From Glycine soja (taxonomy: Eukaryota; Streptophyta; Magnoliopsida; Fabales; Fabaceae), in NCBI RefSeq assembly GCF_004193775.1, contig NC_041016.1, positions 33,465,511 through 33,529,510 on the forward strand: 64,000 nt of DNA, given 5' to 3'. This document shows positions 33,885-44,690 of this stretch, in pieces; the stretch's first letter is position 1, and every line of letters begins with the position of its first letter. The notes below the pieces were generated by a model, which saw nothing but the letters and a program-made list of their open reading frames with translations, ran no database searches and was not told the origin of the DNA. The translations under genes were made by a program, and so were the position numbers.

Positions 33885-34215
33885 ATTTTGCTACCTAAAC
33901 ATGTGTATATTTTTGTGAGGTATTTTTGCTATATACATGCATATCCAAGGTATCTTTCTACCTAAACATACATATATATGTTTTGTGAGATATTTTTGCT
34001 ATATACATGCATATCCAAGGTATCTTGCTACCTAAACATGCATATATATATTTTGTGAAGTACTTTTGCTACATACATGCATATTCAAGGTATCTTTCTA
34101 CCTAAACATACATATATATATTTTGTGAAGTATTTTTTGCTACATACATGCATATCCAAGGTATCTTTCTACCTAAACATACATATATACATATATTTTT
34201 TTTGTGAGGTATGAC
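33885..34215 (-). repeat. Minisatellite, ~60-bp unit
   Basis: About five imperfect units, each with a run such as AAGGTATCTTTCTACC then TAAACATACATATATA and TTTTGTGAAGTATTTTTGC. The corresponding place in the second Tat-like element (about 58310-58535) has fewer units and a (GT)n expansion. Confidence 0.85.
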
Positions 34216-34479
34216 TACCTTCCGAGCTTGTGCTTGTTTTATTTAAATTCCTAGGATCATGAGCAACTAGGTGTGTCCTACTATTACTTGAGAAACAAAG
34301 GTGATCAAACAAGCAGAGATTTAAAAGTTACTAGGTTGCCTCCTAGTAGCGCTTCTTTAACGTCTTGAGCTGGACGCATGATGGCTTGTCGGTCACGGAC
34401 CTAGTACTTTGCTTACCTTTGGCTTTGGACTTGGTCACCTATTGGTCGGCCATGGGTCGTAAGCAACGCTCTAACCTTT

Positions 34480-35345
34480 TTGTGGATGAGCTAAGATGAA
34501 ATCTAGAGGTGATGGCAGTGCATCTGTTGCCCGCTGCCGGCCATCCCCAGACTGCTGTGGTGTTTCGCCCTGCGCCTGCCTGGGGACGCAGTACTTCTTG
34601 ATGAAAGCACGATTAGTAGGGGGCCTGATGCCCTTGCTGGAGGTGACAGGAACTCCGTAGAACTGACAGAGACCCGTAATTAGAGCTTGACAACTCCAAG
34701 ACCCTGTTGGACTTCTTCGGGTCCACTGGGTGTCTTGCAGGCGCGATCCCTACAAACAATAGATGAAATCAGAAATCAGTTGAGCGAGGTGCATACTTAC
34801 CTATGTCATGATGACGTGACCTTGCCGGGGGGAATGGGCACCCTGTAGGACTACAGAGGCCAGTAACCAGAGCTGGAAACCCCAAAGCCCTATTGGACTT
34901 CTCCGGGTCCACTGAGTGTCTTTGTGGGTGCGATTCCTACAAACAATAGATGGTATCAGAAATCAGTTGAACCATATGTATACTTACCTATGTCACGATG
35001 ACGTGACCTTGCCGGGGGGAACGGGCACCTTGTAGGACTACAGAGGCCCGTAACCTGAGTTGGAAACCCCAGGGCCCTGTTGGACTTCTCTGGGTCCACT
35101 GAGTGTCTTGTGGGCGCGATCCCTGCAAATAATAGATGACATCAGAAATCAATTGAGCCATGTGCATACTTATCTATGTCATGACGACACAAACCAACTG
35201 ATACATCTGCAGGGGGAGATTGGCATTGTGGTCGCTGGGCAGAATGTTGCTAAATAACAACGTCATCCATATCCATGTAAGAGTGGTCATGTTGATGCGC
35301 ATGATCCGCACTCGTCTTTTTGCAGCGGCACGGGTGAAATCTTGC
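34480..35345 (-). pseudogene. Accessory ORF remnant with 186-bp triplication
   Basis: Minus-strand frames show conserved blocks of a plant retroelement accessory protein: NILPSDHNANLPLQMYQLVC (about 35250-35190), MHLAQLIS and HPVDPKKSNR, then FYGVPVTSSKGIRPPTNR with AFIKKYCVPRQAQGETPQQ (about 34650-34550). Stops and frameshifts separate them. A ~186-bp coding segment (landmarks near 34791, 34977 and 35163) is present three times in tandem. The blocks resemble the Transposase_32 (putative plant transposon protein) family, an assignment made from memory of family motifs. Confidence 0.65.
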
Positions 35346-35989
35346 CCCAGTAAGCATACTAGATGCGTGATAGCCTCCCTCTCTGGATGTGCTCACACAG
35401 TTGGTCGCCCTCCAATATCAGGGGATGGCCCAGGAACTGATAAAAGGAAACTACTGGCCCCTTAACCGGGAGCGCAAGTCTCGGTTAAGCATCTAAGGGC
35501 AAAGAACCTTATATTCTCCTAAGGTGTGGATATGGAGCACACTGAAAATGAGGACGTGTAGCCCTCTAAAAGCAAGGGCGTGTAGCCCTCTGCAGGCGAG
35601 GATGTGCAGTCCTCTGATGGCGAGGACATACAGTCCTCTAAAGGTGATAGGTACTAGTACCCAAGGGTCCACCTTTATAAGAAAGCAAGAGATCGACTCA
35701 TCGAGAGGGCCAGTCATCCAAAAAGATTGGACACGAGATGTAGGAAATCTATGCAGTTAACATGATTTTTAGGGATGCAGACGCATGCAACCTTTGTTGT
35801 GAAACTTGGTAACGCTGACCTCATATGAAAGAATGCAATGCAATGGAAAGTTGTACAATGTTCATGACATTCTTTCCTTATTTTGTGATTTTGATTTTGA
35901 TTTAATCTTTTTGGAAAACACAGATTGACTGTCCTTCTGAAAAAGGTGATAATTCATGCAACCTTATCCTATCTTTTGCAAATCTCTCC

Positions 35990-36400
35990 GAGAACTCCCT
36001 CAGAGTGTATGTTCTGTTTGATTTAGTCACTTGACCATTTTGGAGTGACAGCAATGGAGTCGTTTGACGTTTAATCAATCTATTGAAACTCCAGGGTTTG
36101 TCTCCCCCCTTTTTCCTTGTTTAAAAACATCGACAGGTGAGAACTTTTGATCTGCCCTTATGTTCACTTGAGGCTCATGCATGATGCCCCTCATTGCCCC
36201 AGTGTAAGGCTTTGAGGTACCAATTGTTATCTTTCGTCATGACCTTGTAGCAAGGAATCTATTGGGTGAGAACTTCTAATCTGCCCCTAGGTTCACTTGA
36301 GGTTTTTGCATGGGGCCTTTCATTGCCCCAGTGTAAGGCTTAGAGGTACCAATTGTTGTCTTGTTTTCACAACCTCGTAGTGAGGAAGAATGAAAGAAGT
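35990..36400 (-). repeat. Two-copy tandem repeat in Tat-like interior
   Basis: About 120-bp units at roughly 36135-36250 and 36265-36375 share CATTGCCCCAGTGTAAGGCT and GAGGTACCAATTGTT. No coding function recognised. Confidence 0.75.
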
Positions 36401-36497
36401 AGTTGATTCTTGCAAAAAGAATTTTCCAAGGACGAGAAATAGTTGAAAGATTTTCAGTTGATGGATTAAGTCAAATGACTCCTATGTAGAAACAAGA

Positions 36498-37475
36498 TGT
36501 TTTGATGTCTTGATGATGCTAAAGGATCAAGTGCTTCTAAGTTTTATTCAAGACAAGAATCCAAGAAAATCAAGATATATGATCAAGTTGATCTCTAGAA
36601 TCTTTAGAAAGAAGTTTCCAAATTGAAAAAACAAAAGGTTTGACCAAAGAATTCTATTATTTCAAATTGAGATTTGCTCTCTGGTAATCGATTACCAGCA
36701 GCTGAAAATGTTTATAACAGTCACTAGAAATTTGAATTCAAAATTTATAACGTGTAATTGATTACACATGAATGGTAATTGATTACCTGAGGGGATTTTC
36801 AGAATATAATTTCCAAGAGTCACATCTATTCAAATGGTTTATGAACGGCCATCAAAGGTCTATTTATATGTGACTTGGAAACACGAATTTAAAGAGAGTT
36901 TTCATTGCCCAAAAAGTTTTATCCTCTCAAAAGATTAAGAGTTTTTCTAAACTGAAATGTCTTTATCCTTTCAAAAAGATTCCTTGGTCAACCACTTGCA
37001 TATTCAATAAAGAATTTTGATTGATCTTCATTTTACAATCTATCTCTTTTAAGAGAGATTTCTTCTTCTCTTCTTCTTATTTTTGAAAAGGGATTAAGAG
37101 ACCGTGGGTCTCTTGTTGTAGAGGATTCTTGAACACAAGGGAAGGGTTGTCCCTGTGTGGTTCAGACTTTGAAAAAGGAGTTTTACAAAGAGAGTGGAAA
37201 ATCTCAAGTGGGTTGCTTGAGGACTGGACATAGGCACGGGAAGTGGCCGAACCAGTATAAATCAAGTTTGCATTCCTCTCTTCCCTTAAACTTCTTTTAT
37301 TTATTGCTATTTATCTTTTGCTTTAAAGAAGTTTATTTTGAATTGTCTTTTGAGTAATTCATGTTAAGGGTGCATTGTTAATCTGAAAAGAGAGAGTGAA
37401 AGTTTAATTGGGAAATAGTCTTCGTATCTTAATTCAACCCCCCTTTTTCTTAAGGTAACTGAGGTCATTTGTCCA
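36498..37475 (+). mobile_element. Copia solo LTR nested in the Tat-like element
   Basis: Related to the LTRs at 4280-5011 and 6947-7676 (shared TCCCTGTGTGG, GGGTTGCTTGAG and GCCGAACCAGTATAAA blocks) but diverged. The direct repeat CAAGA lies at 36493-36497 and 37474-37478, though the exact right end is uncertain because CA and CAAGA overlap. No internal domain or second LTR is present. Confidence 0.75.
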
Positions 37476-37949
37476 AGATCCTATTCTTGATAACTCACTT
37501 CTCTCTAAAAAGAAAAACTTTCCAAAATGATAAAATGAGGTCACATGAACGTCTTGAAAACACAGTCAATCAAATGCTTTTTTTTCTTTCTTTTTTTTTG
37601 AACTTTTTTTTTTATTTTGAAACTTATTTGTTTTGAACTTTACTTGTTGTTTTACGGCAGCCCCACCAATGTGCAAGACGAGTAATCTCTTATTGAAAGG
37701 TCTTGGAATTCCAAACTCAGGAGCACAGGTCGCTTGAGCAAACAAACCAATGGCTTGCACCCACATTCCGGTGAAAGTTGAATAAGCAAAGATGCGTTTG
37801 TGAGAGGATGAGGGACAAAGATATCAACTTTATCCATTTCATTTAACATTGTAACTGTGGTTTACAATAATGGTACAAACTTGAAAATCCTGATGAGTCA
37901 TTAGAGACATCTAACAACAGCTTTCAAAATTGCCCCATGTGTGGCATCT

Positions 37950-39700
37950 CTTGTCAATGTCAGGATTTACACGCGATTCTCCTCAAATTTCAGCCAGCCC
38001 GCATCAATTAGACCTTGCACCTCAAAGCCCTACAATGCTCAATGGAACGCCCCGGGGCTTCTCCGTGACAAGCACACGTTGCGTTCGAGTCGTATTCTCA
38101 GAGAAATGGAGGTTGATGAACCTTGGCTAGGGTTATGGCTACCATTGAATTATCAAGTAGATATGGGAGCAAGTCAGCATAGGACACTGGAATTGGGGTG
38201 AATTCTACAGGCTTTCTCATTGCAAAATTCATTTCTTGGTTGGTGTTTTTGGTTTGTGCTAAAGGCGGTGTTCTTCATTGGAAGTGCGGTAGACAGACTT
38301 TGTGGTTGATTTAGGGATTGCCTTTGTGGATAACTGGGCGGTGGGTAAGGAGAAGTTTTGTTATTGGCTGAGTAATGACATTGTTGGGCTGGTGGGAAAC
38401 TTGGCTGTATAGGAATGGCAGTCACAGCATGGGCTTCTCCCTCATTCTCACCCTCTTCATTTGCCCTAGTTTTTTTTGGTATTTATCAAAGCATGATGAT
38501 CAGATTTGCCTCTTTTTAGACCCACTTTGATCCTTTCATCGGTGAAGACCATATCATCAAAGCTTGAAGATGTGTAGCCCACCATCTTTTCATAGGAAAA
38601 TACTGGTAATGTGTCTACTATCATTGTCATCATTTTTTTCTCCGTCATTGAGGTGCCACTTAAGCTGCCAGGTCTCTCCACCTTTGGGCATATTCTTTTG
38701 AAATATTCGTGCCCCTCTTTTGCACATGTTCTGTAGTTGCATCCTATCCGAAGACATTATACTGACATTGCCTAACGAAGGCAACCACTAGGTCCTTCCA
38801 AGAATGGACTCGGGAAGGTTCCAAGTTAGTGTACCAGGTAACAGCTACCCCAGTAAGACTTTCTTGGAAGGAATGTATCAGCAATTCCTCATCTTTTGCG
38901 TATGCCCCCATCTTCCGATAATACATCTTTAGATGGTTCTTGGGGCAAGTAGTCCCCTTGTACTTGTCAAAGTTTAGCACCTTGAACTTGGGAAGGGTGA
39001 TGATATTGGATACTAGGAACAACTCTTCTAAGTTAGCAAAGGCATAATCTTCACTTCCTTCAATGGCCCTGAGCCTTTCCTCTAGATGATCCAACTTTCC
39101 CATTTCTGCCATAGCATGAGGGTTTTTACTTGTTGTGGAATGCAAGAGGTGTAGCTGGGGGTGATACTAAGGGCCTTCCAAAGTGTTTTCAAAGGGTATA
39201 CCACCAACTGCTTGCCCTTTAGTGGCATATCCAAGCCAAGGCTCGAAGTCGGCTAGATTGTGATGGGGAATTTCATGTGTCTCCCCCACGGTTTAAGAGA
39301 CATGGGCATGATCAGTTTGGGGTTGTTGGCTCTCAATGGGTATAGGAGTGGAGTTATTGGCATTTTTATTGGGAGTGTACGCCACATTGGGTGGCGTATA
39401 GTTGAGAGGCAAGCCATATGGCGGGAAGGCGTGCTCGTTTTGAATTTTCACATCATGGGGGCCGCCCGTACTTCCCAAATCTTTGCCTACCATATCTGAG
39501 GTTGGATGATTCATTTGGTTGATGTCGGATGGGGACATCGGGTTCACCTTAGCAACAACGCTGGTAGCGGCAATTGCAACCGCATTGGCTTCCATTATCT
39601 TCTTCACGCTCCTCATGGCCTCCATCATTGCGACCATTTGCTCTTTCATGGCCTCCATGTTGGCCTCCATCTACTCTTGTACCTCCTCCGCTTTACCCAT
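37950..39700 (-). pseudogene. Decayed gag of Tat-like element
   Basis: The ATG at 39700 starts MGKAEEVQE, then a TAG (39673-39671) and directly an ATG continuing MEANMEAMKEQMVAMMEAM. The 39145-38744 frame has the Gag core (LPKFKVLNFDKYKGTTCPK, HSFQESLTGVAVTWY). Frameshifted pieces follow: SSDRMQLQNMCKRG (about 38760), MIVDTLPVFSYEKMVGYT, a Pro/Gln-rich linker (38425-38200), and a zinc-knuckle-like CACHGEAPGRSIEHC near 38030. Multiple frameshifts and stops mean no functional Gag. No protease or RT sequence follows. Confidence 0.85.
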
Positions 39701-39853
39701 TACTTTAGCTCTAGCACGGGTTCGATAAGGGCACCGTAAAGCATGTTTTTTTTCTTTTTTATAACAATGATTAAGTTCTTTTTTTTTTTTTGGAAAGAAT
39801 GCAATGAACAATGCAACCAATGAAAAGCATGGATGTATGCGAATGATGCACAA

Positions 39854-41303
39854 TTGAAGTATTATGAATTTTTACACAGGATATGGGGTTGAATCAATTT
39901 AGATTTTCAACATGGTCCATGACATCTTCGTCAAGGTGAAACTGGAAGTAACAGGGACATCGACAGCCCTAAATGTGTTTGGCAGTAGACGAAGCAGCGA
40001 TGTAACACGATCCATCTTTTGTCCCAATTTTTTGCAAGATGGTTACTTCCATAATTCAACTTGACTCGATGAACCTTTCCGTAAAAGCACGAGCTTGGTT
40101 CAACCCCATAACCCAGGGAATGGCAATTTTGATTGCCAATACTTCATCGACATTTCATAGGGATGAAAGACTCAGGAATACGCATGCTATGCGTGGGAAA
40201 TGTAATTATGAGATTGAGATGTCCAAAGAAACATCCTTTCTTAGTTAACCATGCATTAGGTACCATGTTCAATCATTTTGTTTTAAAGTGAAATGGGTTT
40301 ATGATCCCAACATGGTTGGCTCATGGTACCGAATATATGCAACTAAGAATGCAGCGTGAATTTTCGCACTTTCTTTTTTGTTTTTGTCTTGCAGAGAAAA
40401 ATGCAAGGGTCACGCATGAGCAAACATGAAAACAATTGGTATGCAATTTGTAGATCAAAAATTTTGTTGAACGCATATGCATGATGATGCAATGACCCAT
40501 GCAAAATGTGAGGTTGGAATGTGATAACGGACAAATGCAGGAACAATATGTTCATTATGATGCTGAAGAGATGTTTATGCGATGCATGATATGAATGCAT
40601 TTACGGACACGAGAGCCCGGAAAATCATCTCTCCTTACTTGCCATTTGGGGGCGTAGTGCCCCATGTGTGCAGTTAAGAAGACGATTTGGATCTTCCGAC
40701 TTCCCACGACAAAAGACGAGACCCACATACAACGCATGTGTGACGACATGATGCAGATGCGCAAAAGCGCAACAGGGGATTACACAGCATGGCAATATCC
40801 TCAAATAATCATACAACAAAGGCGTACATGACCTTTAGGTTATATGCATGACAATGTTTAAAAGGCACGCAGCGTGTTTGCTTTGTGCCCCTATTTTAGG
40901 GACCTATAGGATAATATCTAGGGGTCTCTAATAACTACTCCCAATGATTCATAACTCACATGGTTGTTTTCTAGAGGTATCATCACTCAAGATAATAATA
41001 TTGTGGCGGTATGGAATACCAGCGACAATATATTATAAAGAGAGAAAGCTCTAGACGAGGTTTCACTATTATCAAGCAAGTCGGAGACCTAGCATGATCA
41101 TAGATTCACCTCCATTCCTTAGATTCCCATGAACCCGGGTATAGGGCCCCCTTTTTTTACTCAAACCTGTGGGTGCTTAGAATGCAGTGTAAAAATGTGG
41201 AAAAGACAACAGTTATTACATTTTACACAGTTCAACAAAATGCACACACAAAGTTTTCACAATTCCACAATTCCTTAAAATAGGCCTAACTCACAAAAAA
41301 CAG
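39854..41303 (-). other. Tat-like element 5' untranslated leader
   Basis: Between PBS and gag. I see no ORF of note, so the extra upstream ORF1 of Ogre elements is not recognisable here. Confidence 0.6.
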
Positions 41304-41321
41304 TCCCCAGTGGAGTCGCCA
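41304..41321 (-). promoter_or_regulatory. Primer binding site of Tat-like element
   Basis: Minus-strand TGGCGACTCCACTGGGGA, 2 nt from the 5' LTR. This resembles the tRNA-Arg-type site used by Ogre/Tat elements. The tRNA identity is from memory. Confidence 0.75.
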
Positions 41322-41323
41322 AC

Positions 41324-42880
41324 TGTCGCAACATGCCCTTTTACGGGCGAGCGAGGCGAGGCTTACGGGTGCGCTTTCCAAAGGAGGAAAGATGCGCAGA
41401 GTCGCCACCAATGTTTATTTGTGGAAAACGTCGGAAAAACCGAAGGAAACCGGTCAAAATGAAAATTTTAAGTTCGGGAGTTGTATTTACGTTTGAGGAA
41501 GGTATTAGCACCTCTCACGTTTGTCTCAAAGGACAACAGCCTATTTTTAGAATTGTGGAAATTGTGCTACCTTAACTTTTATTTCTTTTTATTTTTTGAG
41601 GTCGACAAAAGCGAGGCTTTTGCTTCTACGTACCCTCCATCGAAGAGGAAATCAGACCTACGTAGTTCTTTCTTAAGAGTGAATTAAGCGATTCTTTTTA
41701 CTTGAAGGGTGATCATTTTAAGGCGTTGGACCTTAAAAAATGATCCATTTACTTGATAAGGAAAACTGAGATGATAAACTTTCAAACCCTTTTTAGTGAC
41801 TTTTTTTGTGGACAATCCTGACTAGGCGGGTTGATTTTAGCCTTAGTTTCACTTTAGTTATTAGTCAATTCAATTAAGAATGAGAAATCCCAAAGAGAAA
41901 AACGTCCGATTGATTTTTCGCTTCATTTTACTAAAAGGTATTTTTTGATTATTATATTATTTATTTTACCTTTTTTTTTATTTCCAATGTGGTTACGGCA
42001 CGACCGAACGGTCGGAATTCATTTTAACAGGAATTAACAGATATTACAAATCAAATGATCGGTGAAAATTTATTTTATTTTTTCATTAGGCGAGAAATGA
42101 CTTAAATAAATGACTGAAGCACGTCAAAAGGGGGTACGGAAAGTAAATGAAAATGAGAATAAAAGTACATGAAACAAATGGGGACCACCACGGGTACATA
42201 GAATGAATTGAAAAGCTCGGTTTGGGGCACTTACCAGTTGAAGATCGAAGAAAACGAAGAATGAATGCTAAATATCGAAGAACGGTTGAAAATCTTCGCA
42301 TAATTAGCCACGAAAACGTTACGGAAGCACCTGGGCTTGGTTTTTCTTCACGGAAACAATTTTCCTTAGCAATTTTAAGAGAATACGAAGTGCCAAGAAG
42401 GCTAAACCCCTTTCCTCTTCACTCCTCCTATTTATAGCAAAATAGGGGAGGAGCTTGCCACCCAGCTCGCCCAGGCGAGCAAGGTTGCTTCCTCCAGAAG
42501 CAACCGCCTTCTGAGGAAGAAACTGGAAGGCCCAAGTAGGCCTGATTGCTATTCACACCCCCCTTTTTACTAAATGCACCCCGTGTACTTTTTTTGGTGA
42601 TTCTTTTTCCGTAACGTTACGAAACTTTACGAATTTCGTAACGATACTTATTTTCTTTCCGCAAGGTTACGAATCCTTACGGATCATGTATTTAGTCCTT
42701 TTTTATCTTTCGAAGAAGTTACGGAAACTCACGGATTGCGCAACAATACTTCCTTTCAATTTCCGACACGTCTCGGGACTTCACATATTGTGCAACAAAG
42801 GGTGTCAGGTATCTCGAAGCGGCCAATCAAAGGTTGCATGTCATCAAGTAATAATCCCCGGACGAAATTAGGGTATGACA
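41324..42880 (-). repeat. 5' LTR of Tat-like element
   Basis: Collinear with 27878-29438 with scattered substitutions, including a one-base loss that breaks the 13-bp hairpin near 42490-42520. Followed on the right by target duplication CTAGG. Confidence 0.92.
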
Positions 42881-42885
42881 CTAGG

Positions 42886-43836
42886 TTGCGAAGATTTATC
42901 CTTTATCAGTTCAACCACTTAATCCAACCCTAAATTAAATTACTAAGCAAAATTTAACATAAGGCATTCATTATGTGATTAAGCAACACATACACCAATT
43001 AATCATGAATGAAATTGATCATTAAGCATGAACATAAATTAAGCGCAGAGACAATTAATCAAGCACTATGCATGCATGCATTAATAACAACAAAGACAGA
43101 GTAATTGGTGAAGAGGAAAAACTAATCAGAATGCAATAGTAATAATAAAACCTCAAAGAGAGTTGTGCTTGATCCTCAAGAGAAAACAACGCTGGAGACT
43201 TAGCCTTCCATTAATCAGTAGAAAACGAGATTGCAGATTGAAGCAAAAAACGAAACTTTATTGCTACGTGAATAGTAAAAACTGGAATTGCAAAACCTAA
43301 AATTATTCTTTCTCCCCAAAAACGAAAAGTAACTAAAACGAAAAAAAAAAAAGAGGAGAGGAGAGCTAAAACTAGAACCTTGGTGTTGTTATATAGTCAT
43401 AAGCCCCAAAGCTTACAAATCGGTTTTAAGTCCAAACCCATAAATAAAATAAAATCTAGATAAGATAAGATAAGACAAAATCTAGATGAAATAATATCTA
43501 GATAAGATAAGATAAGATCTAAATGAAATAGTACCTAGATGAGATAAAATCAAGATATGATAAGATAAAATCTAGATGAAATAATATTTAGATGAGATAA
43601 AATCTAGATAAGATAAGATTTGGTAGAATAAAATTGTCTGCTCTCTTCAAGTTCAAGTCCAATTTCGGATTCAAGCCCAATTTCTTATAATTCTCTTGAA
43701 ATTAAATTAAAAACACAAAATTAATCCAGTAGGCCCAAATGATAAAACTGCATAATTAATTTAACAACTAAGGCTAATCAGTAATTAAAATGGTGGCAAA
43801 AAGGGTTAAGAAATATGAGAAAATGATGACACATCA
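42886..43836 (-). repeat. Athila-type solo LTR, second segment
   Basis: Remainder of the LTR begun at 27634. Its outer end ...GATGACACATCA corresponds on the minus strand to the LTR start TGATGTGTCATC. It is flanked by GAAGG. A local (AGATAAGATA)-rich stretch lies at 43450-43620. Confidence 0.88.
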
Positions 43837-43841
43837 GAAGG

Positions 43842-44690
43842 TCATGAAAATGACATCAATTTTACAAAAAGAAAACTTTTACAACGTCTCAATTTCAAAG
43901 GTTTTTCAAAGGAAGTGTAAAAACATCCAATGATGGTACCCAAATCATAAAAGATACTAAGAAAGACTCAAACTAACTAGAATAAGGCATAGAAAACACG
44001 GTTACCTCAAAGAAACCGCGAAGGGAGGGTCAAAGGCTTCATTCTCTACTGAATTCTCAAGTTGAGTATTAGAGGTTCCGCTCCAATTAAAGTGTTCCTC
44101 TCTGTGCGATGGTCCGGTGACAAGCAGCGATAGCTCATGGCGGTCACCAGTGGTCGTGGGTGGTGGAGGAAAAGGTTCTAGGGTTTCAGTGAGAGTTTTG
44201 GAGAGAGAGTGAAAATGCATCATTTCTCACTGTTGGTCATACTTTTTAACCTGCAAGACTCGCCCGAGTGAAATTTTGCTCGCCTGGGAGAGCTAGCCCA
44301 ACTTAAACACATTTGGGCGAGTTATGGGGGAATCCCTACTCCAACATATTTCACTGCTTTTGTGCAAAGGTCATATATCACGCTCCATATGTTATTTCCC
44401 AAATCCTAACAGTCAAAACATGAAGACTTGGGTTGCGAGCCTACAATCCAAATTTGAAGGTGATCCAATGGATAACAAATATGAGATCATGGTTTTACTG
44501 AAATAGGTTTTGGGTCAATCTCAGAATCACTCAGTTCCAACACAGATCAATCAAATTCCACATAATCTAACATCCACACCAAGCAGTTGCACAAGGATAA
44601 TTCACACACTTTAACTTAATCCAAATCAATCGAGTAATTAAATAACACAAGAAATGCATCAAACATTTATTTTCGGCTATCAAAATTTCA
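43842..44690 (-). other. Unclassified region with one gene-like open frame
   Basis: Minus-strand frame 44223-44002 (73 codons, MHFHSLSKTLTETLEPFPPP...) ends near a GTAACC that could be a splice donor. The text upstream contains CTCGCC/GGCGAG-type motifs also seen in LTRs here. No domain recognised; it could be an LTR leader or a captured gene fragment. No further structure is evident to 44690. Confidence 0.25.

Larger units (their letters stand above)
27878..42880 (-). mobile_element. Tat/Ogre-like Ty3/gypsy element lacking pol
   Basis: Direct LTRs of 1561 and 1557 bp (minus strand TGTCATACCC...TTGCGACA) are flanked by perfect 5-bp target duplications CTAGG (27873-27877 and 42881-42885). Minus orientation follows from the PBS at 41304-41321, the decayed gag at 39700-37950 and the PPT next to the left LTR. 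The 11.9-kb interior carries gag and an accessory-ORF remnant but no recognisable protease, RT, RNase H or integrase. It could only move in trans. A copia solo LTR is inserted inside. The LTRs differ by roughly 2-3% by eye. The Tat-lineage call rests on PBS type, Gag similarity, the accessory ORF and tandem repeats in the 3' UTR. Confidence 0.85.

Noticed and set aside
34740..34810. Apparent GT-AG intron (GTAAGTATG...TTTGTAG, minus strand) in the Tat accessory ORF
   Set aside because: Reading through it in frame gives conserved family residues (MHLAQLIS), so it is mutated exon sequence, not an intron.
39668..39676. Readthrough stop in Tat-like gag (TAG followed by ATG)
   Set aside because: The context is TAG ATG GAG, not CARYYA, and gag has several other frameshifts; simple decay is likelier.
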